From NCBI GenBank assembly GCA_020465985.1, contig JAANYP010002035.1, positions 215,638 through 279,637 of the forward strand: DNA of 64,000 nucleotides. Direction: 5' to 3'. Source of the stretch: Centrapalus pauciflorus (lineage: Eukaryota; Streptophyta; Magnoliopsida; Asterales; Asteraceae). The notes under the pieces are model-generated. The model made no database searches, was not told the origin of the DNA, and saw only the letters and a program-made list of their open reading frames with translations. Numbering within the stretch: the stretch's first letter is position 1; every line of letters begins with the position of its first letter. The translations under genes were made by a program, and so were the position numbers. Shown here piece by piece: positions 12,707 to 25,103 of the stretch.

Positions 12707-12982
12707 GACTGCGTTTGGTTCGTGAAGTTAGAAGAAAATTGAATTCAAATTTAGCTTGTCTAGAACTTTTACTAACAAAGACGAAGAGTTCAAATTTATT
12801 TATTTGACATCAAATTTTTTGTTTATAGTAATTTAACAATCTTTCCAACTCAAACTTGAATTACATTCCAACGCATACATGAATCAGATTCTAACATACA
12901 TCTTTAAACCAATACTACACGCTTACAACTAAAATTTAAATTCTAATTCATTCGAATTACATTCCGTGAACCAAACGCCGCC
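12707..12982. mobile_element. Tourist/PIF-like MITE
   Basis: Inverted ends GACTGCGTTTGGTTCGTG and GAACCAAACGCCGCC, flanked by 3-bp TTA (12704-12706 and 12983-12985). It is 276 bp, non-coding and AT-rich inside. A 3-bp TWA-type duplication fits PIF/Harbinger MITEs. Confidence 0.7.
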
Positions 12983-13465
12983 TTAAAGTTGTTTAGATTT
13001 ACTTTATAAAATTCCATTCTCTTTTCATCATTTTTTTTAATCCTAGCAACGACTCTTGTCATATAACAAAAGAATTTGTAAATATCATGTGATTTTATTT
13101 CATCATATCCAGGGCCAGCGAGTCGGTCTAAACATTTTCGGGGTCCTGAGCAAAAACTTAAAATGGGCTCTATAAATATATTTGTATATTCAAATAAACA
13201 ATAGACAAAATTACATAAATGGTCCCTGTGGTTTATATGAAATTACGATTTTGGTTCCTGAAAGAATTTTATTACACCACAAGTCCCTAAAATCAAAATG
13301 TTGTAACATTTTGGTCCCTGAAACTAACGGCAGTTAACTTGAGCCGTCAGTTTCAGGGGCATTTTTGCCCTTTTGAATTTCAGGGACCATTTATGTACAT
13401 ATCATACTTTCAGGGACCAAATGTTACAATATTTTTAAAATTTAATTTAATTTTCATAGTTTTCA

Positions 13466-13594
<129 letters not shown>

Positions 13595-13738
13595 TCTTTT
13601 TCTTTTTATAAATTAATTATCCAAATATAACATTTTATTTTTTTATTTTTTTAATACTTTTGTTTTAATTATTAATTTTATTTATATGTTAGGTTAGCTT
13701 TTTTTTATGTATTACTATAATTATTTATTTAAGATTAT

Positions 13739-14698
13739 GGGGAAATTGCACAAAAAACCTCTAAGTTGGATCATTTTTGCGATTAAAACCCCCAACCATT
13801 TTTCATTGCACAAAAAACCTCCAACCGGTTAAAACTTTGTAAATTTGGGTTTTTTTCAAAAATTCTGACTTGCAACCGGTTTAGCCGGTTGCAACTTGAT
13901 GACGTGTACAAATTTTAAATAGATTTTTACGTAAAAAACCTCAAACTTGTTTAGTTTTTTCAATTAAAACCCCAAATCAATTTTCATTTGATAAAAACCC
14001 TCCAACCAATAAAAATAATTAAAATTGAGTCTTCACTGATTGTATTTTAATGACATGAATATTTATTAAAATTTTATTTATTAAACATAAAATTCGTTTC
14101 CCAATGAAATCTACACCCTCTAGGCTAGCGAACCTCGCTACTCTGTCTAATCATATTCGAAAGCTAAAATGGAACATAAATAAACGAAATTGAACATAAA
14201 GTTGAAGCTAAAAATGCAACTCGTAAACACGAAATGAAATTGATTCAATCGGCACAACTGAAGTTAAAATTCAAAATTAAACGGCAAAAGTTAATCGAAC
14301 ATACATACATAAAATAAACAACACTGAACATAAAGAGGGGATAGAGTAATCGGAGTTGCGGGAGGTAGAGAAGAAGAGAAAAGGTAAATATTATTGTTGG
14401 TTAGAGGTGAAAAAAAAATAGTTAAGGGTTTTAATCGAAAAAGTCATCAATTTCGGGGTTTTTTATGCAAAAATTCACTTTAAGAATTATATATGTAGTG
14501 CCACGTAGGCGCCACGTAAGTCGGGTTTGCCATGTGGACGCCACGTGTATGCCATGTAAGCATATCAACCTATTATAACCGGTAATGTCCTAATTTCAAA
14601 AGATTTTACCGGTTAAAGGTTTTTTGTGCAACGAAAAATGGTTAGGGGTTTTAATCACAAAAATGGTCCAACTTTAGGGTTTTTTGCGCAATTATCCC
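13739..14698. mobile_element. Palindromic MULE-like element (family B), innermost of the nest
   Basis: A 960-bp insertion within the larger MULE. Ends are GGGGAAATTGCACAAAAAAC and GGTTTTTTGCGCAATTATCC, flanked by perfect 9-bp TAAGATTAT (13730-13738 and 14699-14707). Terminal arms of more than 80 bp mirror each other ('ttttgcgattaaaacccc', 'ccatttttcattgcacaaaa'). The interior has several 'ccacgtaggcgccacg' type repeats near 14500. It shares ends with 8196-8685, 4950-5395 and 63922-64000. Confidence 0.88.
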
Positions 14699-16342
14699 TA
14701 AGATTATATATGATATACATGGTTCATTTTTTTTCAATTATTTATTGAGAATCCAAATCTTTTGCTATTCTTTTTTTCATTTAAGAAAAATAAAACTAGT
14801 TGTAGTTTTTTTTCGTTCGGAAAATCTAAAATCGAAATAATTTATATCCTTTCTCCATTCAAAAAAGTTCAAAATAAATACTGTTGAATTTATTTTCGTT
14901 TGGAAAAATAATATAATCAAAAGTTTCGTAGTTTCTTCATTTCAAATACTTAATAAAATTTTTTAATTCTAAATGGTTTGAAAAAAAATCAAGAATTGGA
15001 ATGGTTAATCGCTTTTTAGTCATATAAATTAAATTCCAAATGGTTTGTTGTTTTATTGAAAAATTGAAATTGTATTGATTTCGTAATCTACGTTTAATTA
15101 AAAATGAGAATGGTTCTTTCGTTTGAAAAAAATCAAAAATCATAACGGTGATCCATTATAATGAACCATTTCGATTTTAATTTTTTTGATTAAAAAATGA
15201 TGAACCATTATAATTTTTGATTTTTCAAACAACAATAACCATCTTGATTTTAATGACGAACCATTTTGATTTTAATTTTTTTGATCAAAAAATGGTAAAC
15301 CGTTATGGTTTTTGACTTTTTCAAACAAAAGGATAATTCTGATTTTTAATTAAACGTAGATAAAAAATCAATACAATTTTAATTTTTTCAATAAAAACAA
15401 CAAACCGTTTAGAATTTAATTTATTTTACTAAAAAGCGATGAACCATTTCAATTCTTATTTTTTCAAACCATTTTGAAATTTTATTAATTATTTGCAATG
15501 AAGAAACTACGAAGCATTTTGATTATATTCTTTTACAAACGAAAAAAGTTTCAACACGTTATTTGAATTGTTTTTGAATGGAAAAAAAAATAAATCATTT
15601 CGATTTTAGATTTTCCGAACGAAAAAAACTACAACTAGTTTTTATTTTTTTTTATTAAATGAAAAAAATAATAGAGAAATATTTGTATTCTTAATAAATA
15701 ATTGAAAAAAAAATAAACCAGGTATATATATAATAATCTTAAATAAATAATTATAGTAATGTATAAAAAAATAACATCAATAATAACAATAAACATATAA
15801 TAAAAATTAATAATTAAAACAAAAAGAATAAAAAATAAAATGTTATATTTGGATAATTAAATTATAAAAAAGAAAGAAATGACACACACACACACAGATA
15901 TATATATATATATATATATATGAAAAGTATTAAAATTTTATAAATGGTCCCTGAAAGTATAAAAAGTACATAAATGGTCCTTGAAACTCAAAAAGACAAA
16001 AATGCCCCTGAAACTAACGGCTCAAGTTAACGGCCGTTAGTTTCAGGGATCAAAATGTTACAACTTTTTGATTTCAGGGACTTCTGGTGTAATAAAATTC
16101 TTTCAGGGACTAAAACCGTAATTCCATATAAACCACAGGGACCAGTTATGTAATTTAGTCTAAACAATATTTAAGTAAAAATGATAAATTAAATACAAAA
16201 AACGTATAATTATATAATATAAACTAAAAACTTTGGCAAGTCGATAATCTTATTTAATCGTTAATAAACATAAATATATATAATAGATTTTTTTTGAAAA
16301 TGAACCCTTATGACCTTATTCTGGATCGGCCCTGATCATATC

Positions 16343-16935
16343 AAAGATCTAATTACGATTTTCAAGTTATAAACCTTTTAAAATGAGTCATTTTCCATCA
16401 AGTTTCGTGTGATAAAAGACATAAAGTGTTATAAGAAAAAAAAATAAGAAAAGAAAAGGTTCATAGTTACCTACTTTTTGCCGCCAAATTTAATATATGG
16501 ATGTATAAAATGTCCTGAATCTTGTTAATTTGACCGACTGCTCGTTCCGTCGTGGAACAGAATCCGAGAGAAAACTCTGATCTCTCTCTTGCCCGCATGG
16601 GGCGTTCTCATAGATCCGACAAAGGGATCTGCGCTCTTCATAAAATAAGCATCACATGGAAGCTCCGATCATCAATGGCGACACCGTGATATGATGCCTA
16701 TAACCTTTCCTTCTCCGAAATTTTCAATTTTAATGAATGTCTTCTGCGCCACATGCCCACGTTAAACTCATCAATACGTCCGTGAGTTTGATCAATGGTT
16801 GGCAAATCATCTTGATTCTTCATTTTAATTATATGCTTGTTCATTTAAATTTTGATATTACAAAACGGGGAAGAAATTGGAATTATGACTGTTTCAGGTT
16901 GCTTTTCGATGCCCTAGGGTGAATTTTGAAATTTT
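16343..16935. other. Gene-like fragment of unknown origin upstream of the deleted Copia
   Basis: At 16540-16760 the base composition becomes gene-like, with 'ctctgatctctctcttgccc' and a 30-codon frame from ATG 16597 reading MGRSHRSDKGICALHKISI. A further ATG lies at 16737. I recognise no protein. It may be the 5' end of a gene broken by the Copia insertion; no continuation is visible after 19024. Confidence 0.3.
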
Positions 16936-17044
16936 CCCATTGATCACTTTGTATTTATATGTTATGTTTATCAAATGAAAAGGAAAAGAGAGTCATAGCT
17001 TAATTACATGGTATCAGAGTAGCTCCACCCCCCCCCCCCCCCCC

Positions 17045-18905
17045 TCGTACTCATTTCTCGATAGTCCTTCCCCTCTATCTCGCACCATCCTCACGTCTCC
17101 TCAAAACACTTCATCTCAACCCCCTCCGGTCATACAACCTTCTACCTCCCCAAACACTACTCAACCTCCCACCAACTCTCCCCTTGACTCCTCAACTCAA
17201 ACTCAAATCACCCCAACTGCCCCTTCTTCATCTGCTAACCCTGAAACCACCCTTCCCCCACCTCTCGTCAACACCTCTCACCACATGGTCACCCGCTCTC
17301 GCTCTGGCATTCATAAACCCGTTCAGCGTCTAAACCTCCTTGCTTCTCACATTGCTCCCCTCCCTATCTCTCATCTTCAAGCTCTTGAAATTCCAGATTG
17401 GCACAATGCTACTACAGATGAATTTAATGCATTAATTAAAAACGGTACGTGGAGACTTGTACCACGACCAAAAGGTGTGAATATTGTTCGTTCCATGTGG
17501 TTATTTCGTCATAAATTTAATGTAGATGGCTCCCTAAATCGCTACAAGGCTCGGTTAGTAGCCAATGGTCGAAGTCAACAACAGGGTATCGATTGCCACG
17601 AAACCTTTAGCCCTGTTGTCAAACCTGCCACCATCCGTACCGTTATCAGTATTGCGGTATCTCACAACTGGCCCATTCACCAACTTGACGTGAAAAATGC
17701 CTTTCTCAACGGGCATTTATCCGAAACTGTCTACATGCACCAACCCCCGGGATTCAAGGATAGCACTCATCCTGATCATGTCTGTCTCTTACAGAAATCT
17801 TTATACGTCCTCAAACAGGCCCCACGGGCATGGTTTCAACGATTTGCGAATTTTGCCACTCGCATCGGCTTCTCTCACAGCAAAACGGACACCTCTCTAT
17901 TTATTTTTCGTCGGGGCTCTGAATTTGCATACTTACTCATCTACGTAGATGACATTATTCTCACTGCTTCCTCCTCGCCTCTCTTACAGAAAGTAATTGC
18001 TTTATTACATCGTGAATTTTCTATGACAGATCTTGGTCCTCTTAACTACTTTCTGGGGATCTCGGTGGTTCGTACAGCGTCGGATCTCTTATTGTCTCAA
18101 TCTAAGTATGCTTTGGAAATTTTAGAACGGGCTCACATGTTAAATTGCAACCCATGTCGCACACCGGTTGATAGTGAAAGCAAACTAGGGCCTGAAGGCC
18201 CCCCTGTGTCTGATCCGGTTCTCTATCGTAGTCTTGCCGGGGCCCTTCAGTACCTCACGTTCACTAGACCGGATATTGCTTATTCAGTTCAGCAGCTATG
18301 CCTCTACATGCATGACCCTCATGAACCACATCTTAATGCTATGAAATGTGTCTTGCGCTACATTCGGGGAACTATTGATCTTGGGCTTCAACTTTTTTCG
18401 TTCGACCACCTCTTAACTAACTGCTTATAATGATGCTGACTGGACGGGGTGTCCGGCCACTCGTCGATCTACATCTGGCTATTGCGTGTTTTTGGGTGAT
18501 AATCTTCTTTCTTGGTCCACCAAATGCCAAGATACCACCTCCAGATCTAGTGCCGAAGCAGAATACAGAGGTGTTGCTAATGTTGTTGCTGAAACTTCGT
18601 GGGTGCGGAATCTTCTTTGCGAACTTCACTTCCCTCTCCACACGGCTTCCATAGTCTACTGTGACAATGTCAGTGTCGTATACATGTTAGCAAATCCGGT
18701 TCAACATCAGCGAACCAAGCACATTGAGATTGACATCAACTTTGTTCGTGATAAAGTAGCAACCGGTCATGTTCGCGTTTTACACGTCCCGTCTAGATTT
18801 CAATATGCCGATCTTTTCACCAAGGGGCTTCCGTATCAGCTATTTGCATATTTTCGTTCCAGTTTGAGTGTTCGTTCTCCCCCTCAAACTGCGGGGGACT
18901 ATTAA
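17045..18905 (+). pseudogene. Copia reverse transcriptase-RNase H remnant, frameshifted
   Basis: The frame is open from 17045. It runs Ser/Pro/Thr-rich linker, then reverse transcriptase: NGTWRLVPRPKGVNIVRS, YKARLVANGRSQQQGID, HQLDVKNAFLNGHLSE and the catalytic LLIYVDDIIL, then [13 protein letters not shown]. Near 18405 the frame shifts. RNase H continues in another frame to 18905 with TRRSTSGYCVFLGDN, SRSSAEAEYRGVA and DLFTKG. One frameshift plus the loss of gag to integrase makes it non-autonomous. The catalytic YVDD is intact. Confidence 0.85.
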
Positions 18906-19023
18906 CGGACCTTTTATATTAGTTTGATATTTAGTCTATTGGGTTAAGGCCCATTGATCACTTTGTATTTATATGTTATGTTTATCAAATGAAAAGGAAA
19001 AGAGAGTCATTAGCTTAATTACA
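18900..19023 (+). repeat. Short Copia 3' LTR (124 bp)
   Basis: It begins TATTAACGGACC directly after the purine tract and ends TAGCTTAATTACA. Its last 73-74 bp are nearly identical to 16936-17008 (one base differs, 'gtcatagc' against 'gtcattagc'). It starts TA rather than the usual TG, probably by mutation. Confidence 0.75.
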
Positions 19024-19853
19024 AGAAGTTGTTCATATATCATTTGAGTGAGTACTCTTCCTTGGTTGATCAAATTGTAGAAAACGTACACTTATGATAA
19101 ATGACCAAATGGACCCTGGAGTGTATATGATTTTATTGGAACATTAATGCTTCCTGCAATCGAATTTCCTTCCGTAATTGACCACCCTTAACTAGTGATT
19201 ATAAATCCTTTTGACTTGATTTTTCTGGGAAGTTCCTTAAAGGAATTCAAACTCAAGATCAACAATGTCATTTTTAAGGCACCAAGGGAAGTGTTGTCTA
19301 GACTGTAGCTTAACTTCATTAGGAAATGATCAGAGTGTTGTACATTTTTAAGAAAAAAAACCTGTTTTTACTGCCAACTTTGGTTCTTAAAGCAAACAAA
19401 TAAAAAACAAATAATTTGAAGAGGTATAACATACAAAACAATGAGGTAAAAGTGATGTCGCTAATGCTCTTACGGATATATGAATCCTATGTTAAAAAAC
19501 GGGGGTTGTTATATACCCCTTCTCTTACGAACAACACTCTCCTATACATGTGATCTCCGCTATACACGGGGATATTAATCATATTAATCAATCACAATTC
19601 AAAGAAAATATTAGAAGGAAATGTCACATGGGGGGGGGGGGGGGGGGGGGGAAGGGGTTGGCACGTCACATCATCGTAGGAGGCGTCTAGTAATTATCTT
19701 AAAAACCAATACACACATACAAACTTAATATCATTTCCATTCCTTTCAACCAAACGTGCTTTTAATTTGAAGTTCAGTATTGTTTTTGACACACGAGTGC
19801 TCTAAATTAATTCAATTCTACAATGCTAAGCCAACATATGGTGCTACATTTAT
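19024..19853. other. Intergenic between the two Copia elements; poly(G) run
   Basis: No gene is recognised. A run of 22 G lies at 19630-19651. The rest is ordinary AT-rich sequence. Confidence 0.5.
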
Positions 19854-20479
19854 TGTTAGAACCAGAGTTATATTCATACAAAATACTAAACAATTCACAG
19901 AATTCAAATACTACAAATTTCTACAAACGATTCCAAAATAAAGAACAGAACGACAAATCACGAAGATACCCGAATTGATGAATAAGAGAATCCAGATTGA
20001 GGCCTGCGCGTGTAGTGTCCTAAGACAGAAATTCGCGGTCTGTCCCGAGGATACAACAATCTATTCAAGCGGTGTGCTTGAATCCGACGAATTAATTATG
20101 TGCATTTTCTGGAAGTTTTTTTCGTAGTGAGGGAGAGGAGAGATGATGTACGAAAAATGATATGATGGTTGTCTGTTATATGGCGCAAAATTAACCGAAA
20201 TGATAACTGTCAAAAATGGCAGTTAACATGTTAATATTAGCAGAAATAAAAAAAATTAATTACACTGATTGTAATTAATTCCTTAAGTTCGGACCAGACA
20301 AACCCCAAGAGCAGTGTTAACAAAAATGGCAGTTAACATCTTTTGACCATTTAATATATATGTATATATGGTCGAATCTTCTCAATGCTTCATATCTCAA
20401 TTGGAATGATAAAGCAAGTTACTGTTTATAAACCAATTTAATCTTTCATTTCTCACCTATGTGGGACAAAATCCCAACA
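19854..20479 (-). repeat. Copia 3' LTR (626 bp)
   Basis: The left-hand LTR is the 3' LTR of the minus-strand element, with TG...CA termini (TGTTAG...CCAACA). It is nearly identical to 25104-25730. Confidence 0.9.
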
Positions 20480-20556
20480 ATACCCCACATTTTCTATTCA
20501 AACCCGAAGAATACCCCACATTTTCTATTCAAACCCGAAGAATACCCCACATTTGA
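20480..20556 (-). repeat. Triplicated polypurine-tract region next to the Copia 3' LTR
   Basis: The 31-bp unit 'ataccccacattttctattc...' occurs at 20480-20510 and 20511-20541, and begins a third time at 20542 (ataccccacattt). On the element's sense strand each unit carries the purine tract AAATGTGGGGTAT, so three PPT copies lie in tandem against the LTR. Confidence 0.85.
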
Positions 20557-21107
20557 ATAGAAAATAAGGCTAATATAGAGGTACTTTATGTTCTATTCCC
20601 AGAAAATTCAATATGACATGCTTTTGTAAAAGTGTCTAACAGACTTGAACTTTACATAGTGAATATCTATCGGATTTACTTGTAGGTAGTGACTTGTAGT
20701 CTTGAACTAGATACGTTTTATAGTTAAGCGAGACAATAGACATCACACATGTCATATAAGACATATTTAATTCTTACCGTTGTGTTCATTTCGGTCGTGA
20801 ATAATCCTTCTTCATGAGAATTTTAGAGAACTTAGCCATATCACTTCTCAAAGATGCGACCCCACATCAATCTCGTATAGGTAATGCCAATCAAGAATAT
20901 TTCGTAGTATTCCACTATGCCAGCTATTAGCATTATTAAGAATAAGTATTCATCCCTATATCATCAACAAACCAAACATTTAATATCATAGGAGTGGGCA
21001 TACCTGAATGTTTGTATATACTTGAGTTTTCCTCAGATAGTTTGCCTATTGAACCTAGACCATGGTAATGCCGATGTTGCTAGGTTAGGTTTCCTCCGAG
21101 TAATAAC
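20557..21107 (-). other. 3' untranslated interior of the Copia element
   Basis: The region between the end of RNase H and the PPT repeats. It is long for this position (about 550 bp), has no open frame, and is AT-rich. Confidence 0.6.
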
Positions 21108-22720
21108 TCATTGTGTTGGCTTTAAGCCCATTCCCCTCGATGTATATGCTACTTGCTCTCTGCTTAAGCCTTTTGTCAAATGATCAACTATGTTTTCCTT
21201 TGACTTTATATAATCAATGGATATAATTCCATTCTTCAGCAAGTCTTTTATTGTTTTATGACGTCGTCTTATATGTCTTGATTTACCATTGTATATTTGA
21301 TTCTTTGCTCTTGTAAGAGCAGCCATACTATCACAATGTATACAAACGGCAGTGACTGGTTTTGGCCATAAAGGAATGTCTTCTAGGAAGTTCCTTAGCC
21401 ATTCTGCTTCTTCAGCAGCTTTGTCCAATGCTACAAATTCTGCTTCCATGGTTGACCGAGTATTCACTGTTTGTTTGGATGATTTCCAAGATACAGCCGC
21501 TCCACCAAGTGTAAAAACATAACCACTTGTGGACTTTCCTTCCGAATGATTTGAAATCCAATTGGCATCGCAGAATCCTTCTAATACGGGAGGATATTTG
21601 CTATAGTGTAACCCATAATTCATCGTGTGCTTCAAGTACCGAAGCACTCTTATAAGAGCAAACCAGTGTTCTTTACCAGGATTATGTGAATATCGGCTAA
21701 GTCGACTTACAGAGTAAGCTATATCTGGTCTTGTGTAATTCATCAAGTAATTCAAGCTTCCAAGCACCTGAGTATACTCCAACTGAGATACGCTGTCTCC
21801 ATGATTTTTCTTAAGATGGCACGAAGGATCGAACGGAGTGACAACTGGTTTGTCATCATAATGTCCAAACTTCTTAAGAACTTTCTCAACATAATGAGAT
21901 TGGGTAAGGAAGTATCAATCTGAATTCCTTTGGATCTTTACTCCAAGAATTACATCTGCTACTCCCAAATCTTTCATATCAAACGATGAATGTAGCATTT
22001 TCTTGGTTTGATTAATCACATCCAAATTGGTACCAAAGATCAGCATATCATCCACATATAAGCAAATGATGACATAAGCATGTTTATATTGTTTAATATA
22101 AACACACTTGTCACATTCATTTATTTGAAAACCATTTGATAAAAGAGTATTATCAAATTTTTTCGTGCCATTGCTTAGGAGCTTGCTTGAGTCCGTAAGA
22201 GATTTAAAACTTGCAGACTTTATGTTCTTGATCTTTAATAATAAACCCCTCAGGTTGTTTCATGTAGATCTTTTCACTTAATTCACCATTTAGGAATGCA
22301 GTTTTCACATCCATTTGATGTATAATCAAATTGTGAATAGCTGCAATCGCTATTAAAGTCCTTATAGAAGTTATTCTTGTAACCGGTGAATAAGTATCAA
22401 AGAAATCTTGACCTTCATTTTGTCGATATCCTCTAGCGACTAATCGAGCTTTGTACTTTTCAACAGTACAATCAGGTCTGAATTTCTTTTTAAAAATCCA
22501 TTTAGGATCTATGGATCTAAGTCCTGGAGGTAGATCAACCAATATCCAGGTGTTATTCTGGATAATGGAGTCCATTTCACTGCGAATAGCCTCTTTCCAA
22601 TAAGGTGCTTCCGATGATTATATGGCAGCCTTATAAGTTAGAGGTTCATTATTGACTATGTAAGTCATATAATCAGGTCCGAAGTCTTTGGCAATCTTTC
22701 CACGTTTACTCCTTCTAGGT
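21108..22720 (-). pseudogene. Copia reverse transcriptase-RNase H, broken
   Basis: Reading leftwards: 22575-22204 encodes the RT start (QNNTWILVDLPPGLRSIDPK, YKARLVARGYRQNEGQDF, HQMDVKTAFLNGELSEKIYM). The palm with LYVDDMLIFGT lies near 22070-22040 in a shifted frame with a stop near 21917 ('NSD stop YFLTQ'). 21782-21108 encodes the RT end and RNase H ([70 protein letters not shown]). At least one frameshift near 22204 and two stops (about 22620 and 21917) disable it. Confidence 0.85.
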
Positions 22721-22729
22721 TCCAAAGTT

Positions 22730-23725
22730 TTACTTTTGAGCCTCATGAGTAGTTTTATCAGATTCATTCATTGCATCATCATATGTTCTTTTCCTTGAAC
22801 TAGAGGATTCATTATCTTTATTATAAGGAAAAATATCTTCAAAGAATTCAGCTTCTGCCGATTCTAACACTGTGTTTTTGTTTATGTCGTCAATATGAGA
22901 TTTGTGAACTAGGAATCTGTGCGCTGCACTATTTTGTGCAGGTCCTATGTAGACACAATCAATTGTTTTTGGTCCAAGTTTGGTTCTTTTTGGTAATGGA
23001 ACTTGAACCTTTGCAAGGCAACCCCACACTTTCATTGTTTTATAGGAGGGTATTTTCTTTTTCCACATCTCGTAAGGTGATTTATCACTCTTTTTATGAG
23101 GAATTCTATTTAATATCATATTTGCAGTAAGGCATGCTTCTCCCCATAAACTATGAGGTGCTCCCGAAGTAATTAACATTGAACTTATCATATTCTTCAA
23201 TGTTCTATTCTTCCTTTCGGCCACACCGTTTTGTTGTGGAGTGTACGGAGCCGTTGTTTGGTGTATAATGCCATGTAATGAACAAAATTCTGCGAAGTCA
23301 TTCGATTCATATTCTCCGCCTCTGTCTGACCTCAGAATGTTAATCCGTTTGTCAATTTGATTTTCAACTTCAGCCTTAAAGGCTTTAAACATATTCAAGG
23401 CTTCATCTTTTGTATGAATTAGGTATACATAGCAAAACTTACTGCAATCATCGATAAATGACATATAATAGTTTTTCCCTCCACGTGTAGGAGTTGCTTT
23501 GTAATCACATAGATCACTGTGAATTAGTCCAAGTATTTTATTAGATTTTTCTACGGATTTATGAGGATGTTTTGTATATTTTGATTCTACACAGACTTCA
23601 CACTTTGTCATTTTATCAAAACCACATTTGGGCAACATATCAAGTTTAATCATTCTTTGTAAGGATCTATAATTGACGTGTCCCAATCTAGAGTGCCATA
23701 AGGAAGAGGATTCAATCATATACAC
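22730..23725 (-). pseudogene. Copia GAG-pre-integrase and integrase segment
   Basis: It opens with LWHSRLGHVNYRSLQRMI (GAG-pre-integrase), then a zinc-binding CEVC motif and the integrase core: HSDLCDYKATPTRGG, YMSFIDDCSKFCYVYL, ILRSDRGGEYESNDFAEFC and TTAPYTPQQNGVAERKNRTL. The D,D,E residues are present. It ends at a stop at 22730, whereas functional elements continue into reverse transcriptase. It is separated from gag-protease by a frameshift near 23870. Confidence 0.87.
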
Positions 23726-25077
23726 AGAAGCAGTGCTAGTGCCTGCATTTTTATTATCATCATTGTTAAGTACAACACTGAATTTGAAAATTCCTTCGGA
23801 TAGGTAACCTTTCCCAACATAGGCACCACCCTTAGTGAGGAAAAATTTATCAGATTCGAATACAAGTTTGAATTAGGACCAGAAATAAGATTCTTAGTCA
23901 TTGCAGGAACGTGCATGACATCTGAAAGTATAAGTTCCTTTCCAGAAGTGAGTTTCAGAATCACTTTTCCCTTTCCTTCTATCTTTGCAGAAGTGGCATT
24001 CCCCATAAACATTGGTTCTCCATTGTTGCTTGCTTTCTGATAAGTAGAAAACATGTTCCTGGAATTGCAGATGTGTCTTGTTGCTCCTGTGTCCACCCAC
24101 CAGTCCACAGTATTTGAGACCAGATTAGCCTCTATGACAGCAACAAATTGGTTTCCAGAATCTGCCAGGTTTGCAATTCCACCACCAGCATTTCCATTTC
24201 CACCATTTCCATTTCCACCATTGTTTGAAAGATCTTTGCGATGTCTACAATCTTTGGCTTTGTGTCCAGGTTTTCCACATACCCAACAGCCATTACTTTT
24301 GGATGATTTCTTACTCGAGTTTTTGAAAGATGGCTTATCAGCAATGCCAATTCCTTTGCCTTTGCGTTTCTGGAATTTATTTTTCGGAGTGCTTGCTTCA
24401 CCAACCAAATTTGCATTTGGTTCCAGAGAATTTGCATCAGCCTTTTCATTCTTCCGGTTGTCCTCTTCCACTCGAATTTTGAGAACCAGTTGCTCAAAAC
24501 TCATTTCCTCGGTAAGATGTTTAAGATAAAGTTTAAAATTTTTCCATGATGGTGGTAACTTTTCAATAATAGAACCAACAAGGAAATTAGGATTAATTCC
24601 CATACCTTCCACGTCAAGTTCATGGACTATCACTTGCAGTTCCTCAACTTGTTTGACAACAGGTTTTGCATCTGTCATTTTGAAGTTCAGAAATTTGCCA
24701 ACAGCAAATTTCTTAGAGCATGCAACTTCAATTTTATACTTGTTCTCGAGAGACTCCCAAATTTCTCTTGCCGTATTGAACGTAGAGTAAATGTCATATA
24801 GAGAGTCGTCAAGAGCATTCAGAATATAATTTCTGCAATTATATTCGTTGCTATACCAAATATCAACAGCCCTTTGATATTCTGCCACTTGGGCAGCGGT
24901 TGGAACGTTCTCACCCTCACCAACAGGCGGATTAGTGGGTGCTTCGTTAGTCAGAACATTCGAAACGTGAAGGGTTGTCAGATAGAACAGCATCTTCTGT
25001 TGCCAACGCCTGAAGTCCGTCCCTTTGAATTTCTCTGGCCTTTCCACATGGGTTTTCAATATGGACGTTTGATCCAT
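23716..25077 (-). pseudogene. Copia gag and protease segment
   Basis: Starts at the ATG at 25077 ([19 protein letters not shown]). Gag contains [20 protein letters not shown] and [20 protein letters not shown], then the zinc knuckle [14 protein letters not shown] and the aspartic protease motif [14 protein letters not shown]. After KNLISGP (about 23880) the frame shifts, so the tail to 23716 is out of frame. Gag forms the virus-like particle in this class, and the protease processes the polyprotein. Confidence 0.87.
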
Positions 25078-25085
25078 CAGTGAAA

Positions 25086-25101
25086 ACAAATTTCTGTCTT
25101 A
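25086..25101 (-). other. Putative self-complementary primer-binding site of the Copia element
   Basis: Directly inside the 5' LTR (two bases away), the sense strand reads CTAAGACAGAAATTTG. It is not the initiator-tRNA complement TGGTATCAGAGC seen in the neighbouring element. It is complementary, at 15 of 16 positions, to CGAATTTCTGTCTTAG within the sense strand of the LTR (25271-25286; also 20020-20035). This arrangement is what self-primed reverse transcription (Tf1 type) would need. Confidence 0.55.
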
Positions 25102-25103
25102 GA

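Larger units (their letters stand above)
16936..19023 (+). mobile_element. Internally deleted Ty1/Copia retrotransposon
   Basis: A 73-bp 5' LTR remnant (16936-17008) matches the end of a 124-bp 3' LTR (18900-19023). A primer-binding site complementary to initiator tRNA-Met (TGGTATCAGAGTAG, from 17009) follows directly, and a purine tract (GCGGGGGAC) precedes the 3' LTR. Gag, protease and integrase are absent: the PBS is followed by a 17-C run (17028-17044) and then the Pro/Ser/Thr-rich linker that normally joins integrase to reverse transcriptase. The 5' LTR has lost about 50 bp, so no target duplication can be read. Confidence 0.85.

Noticed and set aside
20480..20556. Short regularly spaced repeats suggesting a CRISPR-like array (also 50931-51049)
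   Set aside because: This is eukaryotic DNA. One is a polypurine-tract duplication and the other a contiguous minisatellite without unique spacers.
24053..24529. 158-codon frame on the plus strand
   Set aside because: It is antisense to the Copia gag/protease segment and has no recognisable content.
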